This document shows, piece after piece, positions 1 through 8,447 of a stretch of 33,564 bases of DNA. The stretch comes from Burkholderiales bacterium. GTDB lineage: Bacteria; Pseudomonadota; Gammaproteobacteria; Burkholderiales; JACMKV01. Below the pieces are notes generated by a model that worked only from the letters and a program-made list of their open reading frames with translations, was not told where the DNA came from and ran no database searches. Numbering within the stretch: the first letter of the stretch is position 1; each line of letters opens with the position of its first letter. Position numbers and translations under genes: made by a program. The DNA lies in the NCBI GenBank assembly GCA_013695435.1, contig JACDAM010000011.1, positions 1 to 33,564 of the forward strand. The letters run 5' to 3'.

Positions 1-660
1 GCGCACGAGGTTAAGTTCGCCACGCCCTGCGCCGCCCCTGCTTTGCTTCGATACATTTTTGACGCTGAGCTGGTTATTGACGGCGTTAACACCCTGCGTC
101 TGCCCGGCGATTTTCATCACTTTATCCAATTGCGCCATGGTTTCGACTTGTCCGCTCAGGGTTACCACGCCGCGATTGGTGTCGACGTCTATCATCAAAC
201 CCTTGATTTCGGCGTCGGCGACCAGAGCGGTTTTTACCTTGCCGGTTATGATTCCGTCATCGACGGCTCGGCCGATACCGCGTTGCTCGTCGCCCTTCGC
301 GCCGGCGTCGAAAGCGACAGAATCCCTGCCCACGGTCAGATTATTGCTCACTGATTCAACACCCTCCACCCCAGCCGCCAGCCGCTCCGCTTGATTGATT
401 TGCGCCGCCTCGTCTACCGCCCCTTTCAGGGTAACGACGCCGTTTTTCGTATCGACATCGATCGGCAGCCCATCGACGCGCTTGTCCGTCAGCAGCGCGG
501 TTTTAACCCGCGCTGTGATCATTGCATCGCTTGCGAATTCACGCGCATCCTGCTGCGACTCGGCGCGCGAGCCGGCATCGGCGCTTACCGAAGCGGACAT
601 GGGTACGAAAAAGCAGCTTGCCGCGATTGCGGCCGCTACCTGGAATCTTTTCGAGGACAT
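1..660 (-). CDS. Two-BON-domain periplasmic protein (OsmY-like), 3' end cut by window edge
   Basis: The open frame runs from ATG at 660 to the left edge without a stop, so 220 residues are visible and the C-terminus is missing. A GGAGGG ribosome site lies 4 nt before the ATG. Residues 1-28 look like a Sec signal peptide: basic start (SSKR), hydrophobic alanine-rich core, then ASVSADA. Two repeats follow, at about 46-110 and 135-200. Each has the BON pattern: a start of the type ITxxVKTAL, a central IDVDT..GVVTL.G strand pair, and a hydrophobic helix ending in GV..V.N.L.V. BON proteins bind phospholipid or peptidoglycan surfaces and often answer osmotic or envelope stress. That role is family knowledge, and nothing here shows the stimulus. 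The gene diverges from the PilZ-like gene at 978. Confidence 0.88.
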   Translation of the reverse strand, partial: MSSKRFQVAAAIAASCFFVPMSASVSADAGSRAESQQDAREFASDAMITARVKTALLTDKRVDGLPIDVDTKNGVVTLKGAVDEAAQINQAERLAAGVEGVESVSNNLTVGRDSVAFDAGAKGDEQRGIGRAVDDGIITGKVKTALVADAEIKGLMIDVDTNRGVVTLSGQVETMAQLDKVMKIAGQTQGVNAVNNQLSVKNVSKQSRGGAGRGELNLVR

Positions 661-813
661 TTCTCCCTCCTGGTTTGTGGACGCCGTTTGCAATTTTTGC
701 GAGCAATCAATGTGCCACTATTTCATCCCGCTCTTGCTGCAAGGGTATGCGCCAAGCGCGTTGCGCCCGTCGGCTCGAGTGTTTCCGATGCGGCTTGAAA
801 TTCACGGAAAAAA

Positions 814-829
814 TTACATGCAGATGTAA
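814..829. repeat. Perfect inverted repeat TTACAT-GCAG-ATGTAA
   Basis: Six-base arms with a 4-base spacer lie just upstream of the riboswitch-like element. The short, AT-rich symmetric form suits a dimeric repressor or activator site, but no regulator family could be assigned. A chance palindrome is possible. Confidence 0.3.
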
Positions 830-834
830 GAATT

Positions 835-940
835 ACAGTGGCATAACTATTCGGGACGGGGAATCGTAGGACGCAAAGGCTGATATTCGTCGCGCCGGTA
901 CCAATGATAATAAGCCCCGCGAGTATTGCGCGCGACGAGC
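835..940 (+). promoter_or_regulatory. Candidate variant c-di-GMP-I (GEMM) riboswitch ahead of a PilZ-like gene
   Basis: The order of conserved blocks follows the GEMM-I aptamer. ACAG (835-838) is followed by GGCATAAC (840-847), which resembles GGCAAACC. Next come a stem ATTC/GAAT (849-852 with 861-864) and GGACGCAAAG (869-878), which matches the hallmark GGGACGCAAAG. CT 847-848 can pair with AG 868-869, and GGC 840-842 with GCT 879-881 (one wobble), as in the basal part of that helix. A second hairpin with 9-bp perfect arms (887-895 and 930-938) stands where the second aptamer helix should be. Departures: a longer first loop (8 nt instead of GAAA), an extra G before the basal pairing, and no clear tetraloop receptor. 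TGGCA 839-843 can also pair with TGCCA 947-951, a possible switch pairing. The downstream gene is PilZ-like, which fits the ligand. Confidence 0.42.
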
Positions 941-977
941 ATCGAGTGCCATCATCGTTTCACAGGAGGATGCTGGT

Positions 978-2543
978 GTGCTTGACTGGATAAGAAGGCT
1001 GAGCGGCGCGGATGACACGGCGCCCATTGACCTTAAACAAACGAGGAAATTCATCGCGGAGCTGCCGGCGGGGAATTCCTTCAAATGTCTGGAGGAGCTC
1101 GGCTACGCGCTGGAGTCGTTGCGCAACTCGGACGAAGTGGAGCCGGCCACGAACTTTGAGATCATCGATCTGATCGATCATACCGCGAAGACGCATTACG
1201 CCAGGCTGAGTCAGGAATACCTCGCTTCGCGTTTGCACAAGTATCAGGAAAATCTGCTGTGGACCACCATCTTCCAGTTCTGCAAGCAACTGAGCAGCGC
1301 TTATCTCGATTGCATCGAAGCGTTTAACACAGTGGCGAAGCATAAAGCCGGGCTCGCAAGCCGTTTACCCGTGATTGCCACACGGACGACGGCCGCGCTG
1401 GCTATGCAGCTCAAGTGGGGCTTGCTGCGCTACGGCCCGGTCGACGAGCAGATATGGGCTGATCTCGGCAAGGTCTACGCATTTGCCGAAGCGCGCGCCA
1501 TTCATCGAACCGAGAACGCGATGTATCCGGCGCTTTACGGGGCTTCGTCGGTCTGCCGCGAGTTTCTGAAAGCCCTGATGCTCGCCGTCTCATCCACGGA
1601 CAAACTCCTGCCGATTCAACTCGAGATCGCAGAGCGCATCGTCAGCCATTTTTCCGGCTGGTTCACAATCGAGTTAAGTCCAAGCCCTGCCACACCCTAT
1701 TACTTCGATCTGAACGGCAGTGCGCCGCCTGCACGTCGCTTGCAAGACGCCGATCTTGGCGGCAATCTGCGCTTTTTTGGCCCGGGAAAGAGTTCCCGGG
1801 AACTCGACAATTTAATTCATTCGATCAAGATCGGGCCAACGCCGGACGAGTTGAATCTTGGCCCGGCCTACACGCAGCGCGCCGTGATCGAGGTGCTTCG
1901 CCATTTCGCCCAGTTCTGGGCCGCGAAGCCGCCAGCGCGCAAAGCGGAACGACGCAATTCGATGAACCGGCTTGCCGTGCTGCATGGTTACGAGCAAATC
2001 TTCAGTACGCTGTGCAGGCGCGGTGAAGATAGCGCCGAACCAGACGGCGCCGAAAGCTGGATCGCGCAAAACATCAGTGCGGGAGGCTATGGCGCGGTCA
2101 TCGAAAACGTCAAAGGCGACTGGCTCCGCGTAGGCGGCCTGGTTGGCATCAAAACCGAAGCGGAGCGCGAATGGAGCATCGGCATCATCCGCCGGCTGAG
2201 CCGCGATTCACAGCACCAGCGCCATGTCGGAATCGAGGTTTTGGCGCGCTCGGTGCAGCCCGCGCGACTATTCGAAATTCAGGCCGCTACCGAAAGCGCG
2301 CTGACCATCGATAGTCAGAACGACAGCAAAAAGGATCCTGAATTGCACTGCATGTTGCTGTCATTCGAGCCGGCCGACAGCGGCGAAGTCACCCTTCTGC
2401 TGCAGCCGGGCTGCTTCAATGCTGAACAAAGCTTCGAGCTGCGTGTGCGCGGACAAAGCTTTTTGCTCGCACCGGAAAAGCTGATTGAGGAAGGCGAGGA
2501 ATACGATCTCGGCGAGTTCCGGCTCATCCAGCGATTGGCCTAG
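978..2543 (+). CDS. Large conserved protein with PilZ-like C-terminal region
   Basis: The frame starts at GTG 978 with AGGAGG 8 nt upstream and gives 521 residues. No signal peptide or membrane segment is seen. Residues 1-330 are mostly helical and are not recognised. Residues 330-435 look like a PilZ-type beta barrel: NISAGG at 365-370 fits the N/DxSxxG motif, and strands LRVGGLVGI, SIGIIRRL and HVGIEVLA follow. The upstream arginine motif is uncertain; RKAER at 321-325 is the best candidate and is unusually far from NISAGG. PilZ domains bind cyclic di-GMP. I infer a c-di-GMP effector or a degenerate, non-binding PilZ-like protein. The riboswitch-like leader just upstream supports a link to c-di-GMP. 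Its stop codon overlaps the stop of the convergent esterase gene. Confidence 0.72.
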   Translation: MLDWIRRLSGADDTAPIDLKQTRKFIAELPAGNSFKCLEELGYALESLRNSDEVEPATNFEIIDLIDHTAKTHYARLSQEYLASRLHKYQENLLWTTIFQFCKQLSSAYLDCIEAFNTVAKHKAGLASRLPVIATRTTAALAMQLKWGLLRYGPVDEQIWADLGKVYAFAEARAIHRTENAMYPALYGASSVCREFLKALMLAVSSTDKLLPIQLEIAERIVSHFSGWFTIELSPSPATPYYFDLNGSAPPARRLQDADLGGNLRFFGPGKSSRELDNLIHSIKIGPTPDELNLGPAYTQRAVIEVLRHFAQFWAAKPPARKAERRNSMNRLAVLHGYEQIFSTLCRRGEDSAEPDGAESWIAQNISAGGYGAVIENVKGDWLRVGGLVGIKTEAEREWSIGIIRRLSRDSQHQRHVGIEVLARSVQPARLFEIQAATESALTIDSQNDSKKDPELHCMLLSFEPADSGEVTLLLQPGCFNAEQSFELRVRGQSFLLAPEKLIEEGEEYDLGEFRLIQRLA

Positions 2544-3202
2544 CCGCCTTTCAGCACACGGCCGAGCCAGGCGTCGATATCCGCGATTTCTTCGTTGTTT
2601 ACAGAATGCGGCATCGGATATTCGTGCCATTCGACCGCATAGCAGTGCTCCTGCAAAATCCCGCAAGAGTCCGTCGCGATTGACAGCGGAATAACATTGT
2701 CATAAGTACCGTGCGCCATGAAGATGGGCAAGCCATGATTTTCGCGGTGTCGTTCAGTGGCCAGGGTTTGCCCGAGCGGCAGGTAGGTCGAAAGCGCCAG
2801 AATGCCGGCCAGGCGCTGCGTAGAACGCAGGCCGGCTTGCAGGGCGATCGCGCCGCCCTGTGAAAAGCCCGCCAATACGATCTTGCCTGGTGATATGCCG
2901 CGCTCGATTTCGTGTTCGATCAATTGATCGATCATGCCCTGTGATTTCCGTATACCGGCTTCGTCTTCGCGCCGCGCCATGTTCTGGTCGCTGATGTCAT
3001 ACCAGGCGCGCATCACGGAGCCGCCATTGATCGTCACTGGCTGCATCGGCGCGTGCGGAAAAACGAAACGGGTAGGGAGTGGCAAATGAAGCTGACGGGC
3101 GATCGGCGCGAAATCATTGCCATCGGCGCCTAGCCCATGCAGCCAGATCACGCTCGCCCGCGGATTTGGTCCGGTCTCGATTTCAATCGCGGCTGCATTC
3201 AT
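2540..3202 (-). CDS. Alpha/beta-hydrolase carboxylesterase (lysophospholipase-like, EstB type)
   Basis: The 220-residue protein belongs to the small carboxylesterase/acyl-protein thioesterase family, which cleaves short carboxylic esters in the cytoplasm. LHGLGADGND (21-30) forms the oxyanion region. The nucleophile is Ser114 in GFSQGG, and the other triad members are Asp168 in GTYDNVIP and His199 in PMPHSV. Length is normal for the family. The ATG overlaps the stop of the upstream mog gene by 4 nt (ATGA), so the two are translationally coupled. Its TAG stop and the stop of the gene at 978 share the palindrome CTAG at 2540-2543. The natural substrate cannot be told from sequence. Confidence 0.9.
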   Translation of the reverse strand: MNAAAIEIETGPNPRASVIWLHGLGADGNDFAPIARQLHLPLPTRFVFPHAPMQPVTINGGSVMRAWYDISDQNMARREDEAGIRKSQGMIDQLIEHEIERGISPGKIVLAGFSQGGAIALQAGLRSTQRLAGILALSTYLPLGQTLATERHRENHGLPIFMAHGTYDNVIPLSIATDSCGILQEHCYAVEWHEYPMPHSVNNEEIADIDAWLGRVLKGG

Positions 3203-3753
3203 TTCTTGTCCCGGAGCGCTGTTTTGGGGCGAAAAGCCTTGACGATTTCTTCATGTGTTTCGATGTACGGCCCACCGATCAGATCGATGCAATAAGGGAC
3301 TGCGGCGAACACGCCGTCGAGCGTTTCCTTGATCGCCTTCGGCTGGCCCGGCAGGTTCAGTATCAGCGTTTTGCCGCGAACGGCGCCGACCTGACGCGAC
3401 AGGATGGCAGTCGGAACGTATTTCAGGCTGACTGCGCGCATCTGCTCGCCGAAGCCGGGCAATTCGCGGTCAGCCACCGCCAATGTCGCTTCCGGCGTCA
3501 CATCGCGCGGCGCCGGGCCGGTGCCTCCTGTCGTTAATACGAGGTGGCAACCGGCCTGATCGGCCAGCTCGCGAAGCGTCGCCTCGATGATCGCGCGTTC
3601 GTCCGGGATGATTCGCGTTACCGCGTTCCAGCGGCTCGCCAGCGCGAGCTGCAACCAGGCCGTCAGTGCCGGAATGCCTTGATCCTGGTAGACGCCTTGC
3701 GATGCGCGGTCGCTGATCGTCACTAGGCCGATGACTATCTCTTGTTCGTCCAT
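3199..3753 (-). CDS. mog: Molybdopterin adenylyltransferase (MogA/MoaB family)
   Basis: The protein activates molybdopterin by adenylation before molybdenum insertion, in molybdenum cofactor synthesis. The chosen ATG at 3753 gives 184 residues beginning MDEQEIVIGLVTISDRAS. The open frame extends 19 codons further, but that stretch lacks family similarity. TTGGTGPAPRDVTPEAT (74-90) is the MoCF signature. Asp51 (IPDE) and Asp84 (RDVTPE) match the two acidic residues required in E. coli MogA. NLPGQPKAIKETL follows near the C-terminus. No strong ribosome site is seen. It overlaps the esterase gene by 4 nt and is probably transcribed with it. No other molybdenum genes are in the window. Confidence 0.9.
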   Translation of the reverse strand: MDEQEIVIGLVTISDRASQGVYQDQGIPALTAWLQLALASRWNAVTRIIPDERAIIEATLRELADQAGCHLVLTTGGTGPAPRDVTPEATLAVADRELPGFGEQMRAVSLKYVPTAILSRQVGAVRGKTLILNLPGQPKAIKETLDGVFAAVPYCIDLIGGPYIETHEEIVKAFRPKTALRDKK

Positions 3754-3879
3754 AACCGTGGTGCGGGAAATCCGGCATCGTAACGCGGCGTGCCGGGCGC
3801 CGCAAAGCAACCGGAATTGCGGCTTGCCCAGTCACCCGCCGCTACCTATACTGAAACCGGACATTCGCGAGGAGCGGCT

Positions 3880-5925
3880 ATGGCATCACATGCAACTGAA
3901 GCGATACGCACGCTCGCGCTGGTCGGTCACGGCGGCAGCGGCAAAACGAGCCTGGCTGAGGCGCTGCTTTTCAAAGCCGGCGCGATCAACGCGCTGGGCA
4001 GCCTCGAGCGCGGCACGACGGTATGCGACTACGATCCGCTCGAACGCGCGCATCAGCATTCGCTGAACGCCGCAATCGTCAATTTCAATCATGCCGGGGC
4101 TCATGTCCACCTGATCGACACACCAGGCTATCCGGATTTCATGGGGCAGGCGATCAGTGCGCTGCCGGCAGTCGAAACCGCGGCGGTTGTCATCAATGCG
4201 TCGAACGGCATCGAAATGATCACCAGCCGCATGATGCGGTGGGCGGCGAAACGCCGCTTGTGCAGGATTATAGTCGTCAACAAGATAGACGCCGAAAACG
4301 TCGATCTTCCAGGTTTGCTCGAAAAAATTCAGGCGGCGTTCGGCAGGGAATGTTTGCCGATCAATTTGCCGGCCGATACAGGCAGGCGCGTGGTCGACTG
4401 TTTTTTCAATCCGGCTGGCGACTCGGATTTTTCCTCGGTTGCAGCCTCGCACAGCGCGCTTGTCGATCAGGTCGTCGAGGTCGACGAAGACCTGATGGCG
4501 CTGTATCTCGAACAGGGCGAGATCTCGCCCGAGCAGTTGCACGCGCCATTCGAGGCGGCGCTGCGCGAAGGCCATCTGATTCCCGTTTGCTTCGTTTCAA
4601 CCCGCAACGGCGCCGGCGTTGGCGAGCTGCTCGATGTGATCGTCAAGCTGCTGCCGAATCCGGCCGAGGGCAATCCGCAATTGTTTCTGAAAGGCGAAGG
4701 CACTGACGCGGAAGAAATGTACGCGCAGCCCGATCCGGCTAAACACGTGCTTGCGCATGTGTTCAAGGTCATCATCGATCCCTTCGTGGGCAAGCTCGGT
4801 GTGTTTCGCGTGCACCAGGGCACGATCACGCGCGATACTCAACTGTTCATCGGCGATGGCCGCAAACCGTTCAAGGTCGGACATCTTTTCATGCTGCGCG
4901 GCAAGGATTATGTCGAAACCGATGTCTGTGTTCCCGGCGATATCGGCGCGATCGCCAAGATCGACGAAATCGAGTTCGACAGCGTGCTGCACGATTCGCA
5001 CGACGAAGACCACATCCATCTGCGGCCGCTCGATTTCCCCAAGCCCATGCATGGCCTCGCCGTGGAACCGAAACGCCGCGGCGACGAGCAGCGTATATTC
5101 GATGTTCTGCACAAGCTGGAAGCCGAAGACCCATGCTTTCGTGTCGAACGCAGCGCCGCCACGCACGAGACCGTGATCCGCGGGCTCGGCGATCTGCACC
5201 TGCGCTGTGTGCTCGAAAAAATGGCGCAGCAATATCATGTCGAAGTCGATACGCGTCCACCGCGCATCCCATACCGCGAAACCGTGACGGCGAATACCGA
5301 GGGCCACCACCGCCACAAGAAGCAAACCGGCGGGGCAGGGCAGTTTGGCGAAGTTTTTTTGCGCATAGAGCCGCTTGCGCGCGGCGAGGGATTCAGCTTT
5401 GTCAACAGCGTGTATGGCGGCGCGATTCCCTCGCAATTCATTCCCGCGGTCGAAAAAGGCGTGCGTCAGGTTCTGGAAGCGGGGCCGGTGGCGGGATATC
5501 CGGTGCAGGATGTCAAAGTGACCGTCTACGACGGCAAGCATCATCCGGTCGATTCGAAAGAAGTCGCGTTCGTGGCGGCCGGCAAGAAAGCTTTCCTCGA
5601 TGCCATGTTGAGGGCGCGGCCTATCGTGCTCGAGCCCATCGTCAACATCGAAGTCATCGCCCCCGATGCCAGCATCGGCGAGATTACCGGCGATTTATCC
5701 GCTAAGCGAGGCGTGATTAACGGCACGCAGCCGTTGCGCGGCAACAGCGTCGCGATTACCGCCCAGGTTCCGCTTAGCGAGCTGAGTAATTACCAGTCAC
5801 GGATCAAAGCCGTGACTGCCGGACAGGGATCGTATTCGCTCGAGCTGAGCCATTACGAGCCGGTGCCGCCGGCCGTGCAGCAACAACTTGCCTCGCAATA
5901 CAAGGGACTGCGCGAGGAGGATTGA
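3880..5925 (+). CDS. Elongation factor G-like GTPase (FusA2 type)
   Basis: The protein is a 681-residue translational GTPase related to EF-G but outside the canonical group. The ATG at 3880 follows GAGGAG; upstream in-frame codons lack family similarity. The P-loop reads GHGGSGKTS (16-24) instead of the AHIDAGKTT of true EF-G. DTPGYPDF (80-87) is G3 and NKID (134-137) is G4. Domains II-V follow, ending with the EF-G C-terminal pattern (IGEITGDLSAKRG, then LSELSNYQSRIKAVTAGQGSYSLELSHYEPVP). Homologues form the EF-G-like/EF-G2 family found beside a normal fusA. Their role is poorly defined, and some paralogues lack translocation activity. It diverges from mog and stands alone. Confidence 0.88.
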   Translation: MASHATEAIRTLALVGHGGSGKTSLAEALLFKAGAINALGSLERGTTVCDYDPLERAHQHSLNAAIVNFNHAGAHVHLIDTPGYPDFMGQAISALPAVETAAVVINASNGIEMITSRMMRWAAKRRLCRIIVVNKIDAENVDLPGLLEKIQAAFGRECLPINLPADTGRRVVDCFFNPAGDSDFSSVAASHSALVDQVVEVDEDLMALYLEQGEISPEQLHAPFEAALREGHLIPVCFVSTRNGAGVGELLDVIVKLLPNPAEGNPQLFLKGEGTDAEEMYAQPDPAKHVLAHVFKVIIDPFVGKLGVFRVHQGTITRDTQLFIGDGRKPFKVGHLFMLRGKDYVETDVCVPGDIGAIAKIDEIEFDSVLHDSHDEDHIHLRPLDFPKPMHGLAVEPKRRGDEQRIFDVLHKLEAEDPCFRVERSAATHETVIRGLGDLHLRCVLEKMAQQYHVEVDTRPPRIPYRETVTANTEGHHRHKKQTGGAGQFGEVFLRIEPLARGEGFSFVNSVYGGAIPSQFIPAVEKGVRQVLEAGPVAGYPVQDVKVTVYDGKHHPVDSKEVAFVAAGKKAFLDAMLRARPIVLEPIVNIEVIAPDASIGEITGDLSAKRGVINGTQPLRGNSVAITAQVPLSELSNYQSRIKAVTAGQGSYSLELSHYEPVPPAVQQQLASQYKGLREED

Positions 5926-5953
5926 GTCTGAAGCGGCTCTCCGGCGCTGCGCT

Positions 5954-6229
5954 TCAAATCGAAGGATGCACGTCGAAGCGGCTGTAATAACCGCTGCCTT
6001 CGTCAAGCTGCACCGATTCCACCAGCGCGCGATCCGGGCCGGTTCTGGCCCACGCCACTATTTCGCCGAGCGCTTCGCCCGTGCCTTGCACCATCGCTTC
6101 GACACTGCCGTCGCGGCGGTTGCGCACCCAGCCTGTGACTTTCAATTCGCGCGCTTTCATCGCCATAGACTCGCGAAAATAAACGCCTTGCACGCGGCCG
6201 CGAATGATCAGGCGGCTTACGTTGGCCAT
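5954..6229 (-). CDS. acyP: Acylphosphatase
   Basis: The 91-residue protein hydrolyses acyl phosphates such as carbamoyl phosphate or 1,3-bisphosphoglycerate. The ATG at 6229 sits 11 nt after AGGAA; the longer open frame has no family similarity upstream. GRVQGVYFRESM carries the phosphate-binding loop and the catalytic arginine. GWVRNRRDGSVEAM carries the catalytic asparagine and the family signature. Length is exactly typical. It lies 40 bp downstream of metG on the same strand and may be read from the metG transcript. It converges with the EF-G-like gene with 28 bp between the stops. Confidence 0.93.
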   Translation of the reverse strand: MANVSRLIIRGRVQGVYFRESMAMKARELKVTGWVRNRRDGSVEAMVQGTGEALGEIVAWARTGPDRALVESVQLDEGSGYYSRFDVHPSI

Positions 6230-6269
6230 GCTTGCGCTCTTTCCTTCCCCTCGGGTCGGAAGGAGAAAA

Positions 6270-8309
6270 TCATTTGACCCGCATGCCGGGTCCGGCGCCG
6301 TCATCGGGGCTCAGCAGGTAGATTCCTTCGCCATTTCCGGCTGCCAGCACCATGCCCTCGGATACCCCGAACTTCATCTTGCGCGGCGCGAGATTCGCGA
6401 CCAGCACCGTCAACCGGCCGACCAGTTGTTCGGGACGATAAGCCGTTTTGATGCCGGCGAAAACGGTACGCTCTTCGGCGCCCAGGTCCAGCGTGAGTTT
6501 CAGCAGCTTGTCGGCTTGCTCGATGTGCTCGGCCTTGACGATGCGCGCGATGCGCAAATCGATTTTGGTAAAATCGTCGATGCCTATGGTGGTCGAGTCT
6601 ACCGCCGGAATCGTTCGAGCGACGGAGGCGGGCGCGACGGAGGTCGATGCCACCTGCATATTTTCCCGGTTCGCATCGAGCAGGGCGGCGATCTGCTTTT
6701 GATCGACGCGCGTCATCAGGTGTTGGTAGGGCTTGGTCCGATGCCCGGCGGGAAGATGCTTCCAAGCGTCGTCCCAGCGCAAAATGTCGAGATTCAACAA
6801 CTGGCAGGCGCGCAACGCGGTTTGCGGCAACACGGGCGCAAGGTACAAGGTCAGATCGCGAAACAGGGCAAGCGCAGTGGAACAGACGGCATGCAGCGAT
6901 CCTTCTTTGGCGGTTTCTTTGGCAAGCTCCCAGGGTTTGTTTGCGTCGACATACTGGTTTGCCAGATCGGCGAGATGCATGATTTTTCGCAGCGCCTTGC
7001 CGAACTCGCGTTTCGCGTAATATCCCGCGACTTCTTCCGGAGCGGCGGCGAACGCATTTTCAATATCGGCGGGAAACTCGGGCGCCGCCAACACGCCGTC
7101 GAAGCGCTTCGTCAAAAATCCAGCGCAGCGGCTCGCAATGTTGACGTATTTGCCGACCAGATCGCTGTTCACGCGCGCGACGAAATCATCGAAGTTGAGA
7201 TCGATGTCTTCCATCGAGCCATTCAGTTTGGCGGCATAGTAATAGCGCAGCCATTCCGGGTTCAGTCCCTGTTTCAGATAGCTTTCCGCGGTGATGAAAG
7301 TGCCGCGCGACTTCGACATCTTTTCGCCGTTTACCGTCAGAAAGCCGTGCGCGAAAATCTGCGTCGGCTTGCGGTAGCCCGAGAATTCGAGCATTGCCGG
7401 CCAGAACAACGCGTGGAAATACAGGATGTCCTTGCCGATGAAGTGATACAGCTCGGTGCGCGCATCCGCGCGCCAGAATTCGTCGAAGTCCAGATGCAGT
7501 CGATCGCATAAATTCCTGAAACTGCCCATGTAGCCGACCGGCGCGTCGACCCAGACGTAGAAAAATTTGCCGGGGGCGCCGGGGATCTCGAAGCCGAAAT
7601 ACGGCGCATCGCGTGAAATGTCCCAGTCGGACAAGCCGGAGGTCAGCCATTCGTCGAGCTTGTTGGCGGCTTCCGGCTGCAAGGTGCCCGCGCGCGTCCA
7701 CGCCTGCAGAAATTCCCTGCAGCGCGGATCGCTGAGCCTGAAGAAATAATGTTCCGATTCTTTTTTGACTGGTACCGCGCCCGACACCGCGGAATACGGG
7801 TTGATCAGATCGGATGGCGTGTACGCCGAGCCGCAGACTTCGCACGAATCGCCGTATTGATCCCGCGCGCCGCACTTCGGGCATTCACCTTTAACAAACC
7901 GGTCGGGCAAAAACATGTTCTTCACCGGATCGTAAAGTTGTTCGATTTCGCGCTGGTCGATCAGCCCGTTTCGCTGCAACTCGAGATATATGCTTTCGGA
8001 ATAGCGGCGGGTTTCGCCCGAGTGGGTAGAGCCGTAGTTGTCGAAAGCGACATGAAAGCCCTGAAAATCGCGCAGATGCTCGCCGTGCACGCGCGCGATC
8101 AACTGCTCGGGCGCGATCCCTTCGGCTTCCGCGCGGAGCATGACCGGCGTGCCGTGCGTATCGTCCGCGCATGCGTAATAGCATTCGTGGCCTTGCATTT
8201 TCTGGAAGCGGACCCAGATATCGGTCTGAATATATTCGACCAGATGCCCGAGATGGATGCTGCCATTGGCATACGGCAGGGCGGAGGTGACGAGAATTTT
8301 GCGCGACAT
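6270..8309 (-). CDS. metG: Methionyl-tRNA synthetase with C-terminal tRNA-binding domain
   Basis: The enzyme charges tRNA(Met) in the cytosol. The ATG at 8309 gives 679 residues, the length of the long, dimeric bacterial form. [14 protein letters not shown] carries the HIGH-type motif (HLGH, 19-22). GEKMSKS near residue 330 is the KMSKS loop. The knuckle CPKCG...CEVCG, near 142-159, is the four-cysteine zinc site. After a linker rich in Ala, Ser and Val, the last 105 or so residues form the EMAP/Trbp111-type OB domain ([18 protein letters not shown], then [13 protein letters not shown]), which aids tRNA binding and dimerisation. A -10-like TACAAT (complement of 8333-8338) would give a leader of only about 20 nt. 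The gene diverges from apbC. Confidence 0.97.
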   Translation of the reverse strand: MSRKILVTSALPYANGSIHLGHLVEYIQTDIWVRFQKMQGHECYYACADDTHGTPVMLRAEAEGIAPEQLIARVHGEHLRDFQGFHVAFDNYGSTHSGETRRYSESIYLELQRNGLIDQREIEQLYDPVKNMFLPDRFVKGECPKCGARDQYGDSCEVCGSAYTPSDLINPYSAVSGAVPVKKESEHYFFRLSDPRCREFLQAWTRAGTLQPEAANKLDEWLTSGLSDWDISRDAPYFGFEIPGAPGKFFYVWVDAPVGYMGSFRNLCDRLHLDFDEFWRADARTELYHFIGKDILYFHALFWPAMLEFSGYRKPTQIFAHGFLTVNGEKMSKSRGTFITAESYLKQGLNPEWLRYYYAAKLNGSMEDIDLNFDDFVARVNSDLVGKYVNIASRCAGFLTKRFDGVLAAPEFPADIENAFAAAPEEVAGYYAKREFGKALRKIMHLADLANQYVDANKPWELAKETAKEGSLHAVCSTALALFRDLTLYLAPVLPQTALRACQLLNLDILRWDDAWKHLPAGHRTKPYQHLMTRVDQKQIAALLDANRENMQVASTSVAPASVARTIPAVDSTTIGIDDFTKIDLRIARIVKAEHIEQADKLLKLTLDLGAEERTVFAGIKTAYRPEQLVGRLTVLVANLAPRKMKFGVSEGMVLAAGNGEGIYLLSPDDGAGPGMRVK

Positions 8310-8356
8310 GGGCGGCAGCGGAATAAACTGAAATTGTAGCAAAGCGTGGCGGCGCG

Positions 8357-8393
8357 GGTATCGGGCAGCGGCGGGTATCGGCGCAGGTATCGG
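8357..8393. repeat. Three direct copies of GGTATCGG between metG and apbC
   Basis: Copies lie at 8357-8364, 8374-8381 and 8386-8393, with starts 17 and 12 bp apart, in the 138-bp divergent promoter region. The last copy overlaps the place where the -35 of apbC should lie, given a -10-like TAGAAT at 8414-8419. The copies could be binding sites or slippage repeats; no regulator is recognised. Confidence 0.45.
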
Positions 8394-8447
8394 TGTTCGG
8401 CCGGCAATTGTTCTAGAATGCGTATCCCAACGATGATTGGAAGCATC

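Larger units (their letters stand above)
661..977. other. Divergent intergenic region, 317 bp
   Basis: No gene is visible. The left part is the upstream region of the BON gene. The right part carries an inverted repeat (814-829), a riboswitch-like segment (835-940) and the AGGAGG ribosome site (964-969) of the next gene. I could not identify a convincing sigma-70 promoter for either direction. Confidence 0.6.

Noticed and set aside
3880-5925. Ribosomal protection protein (TetM type) or the main EF-G
   Set aside because: The P-loop differs from both, and no rps12-rps7-tuf context is present; the EF-G-like class fits better.
6204-7511. 435-codon open frame on the plus strand
   Set aside because: It lies antisense to metG, whose motifs are complete; no domain or ribosome site supports it.
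8357-8393. CRISPR-like direct repeats
   Set aside because: The units are only 8 bp with unequal short spacing, and no cas gene is near.
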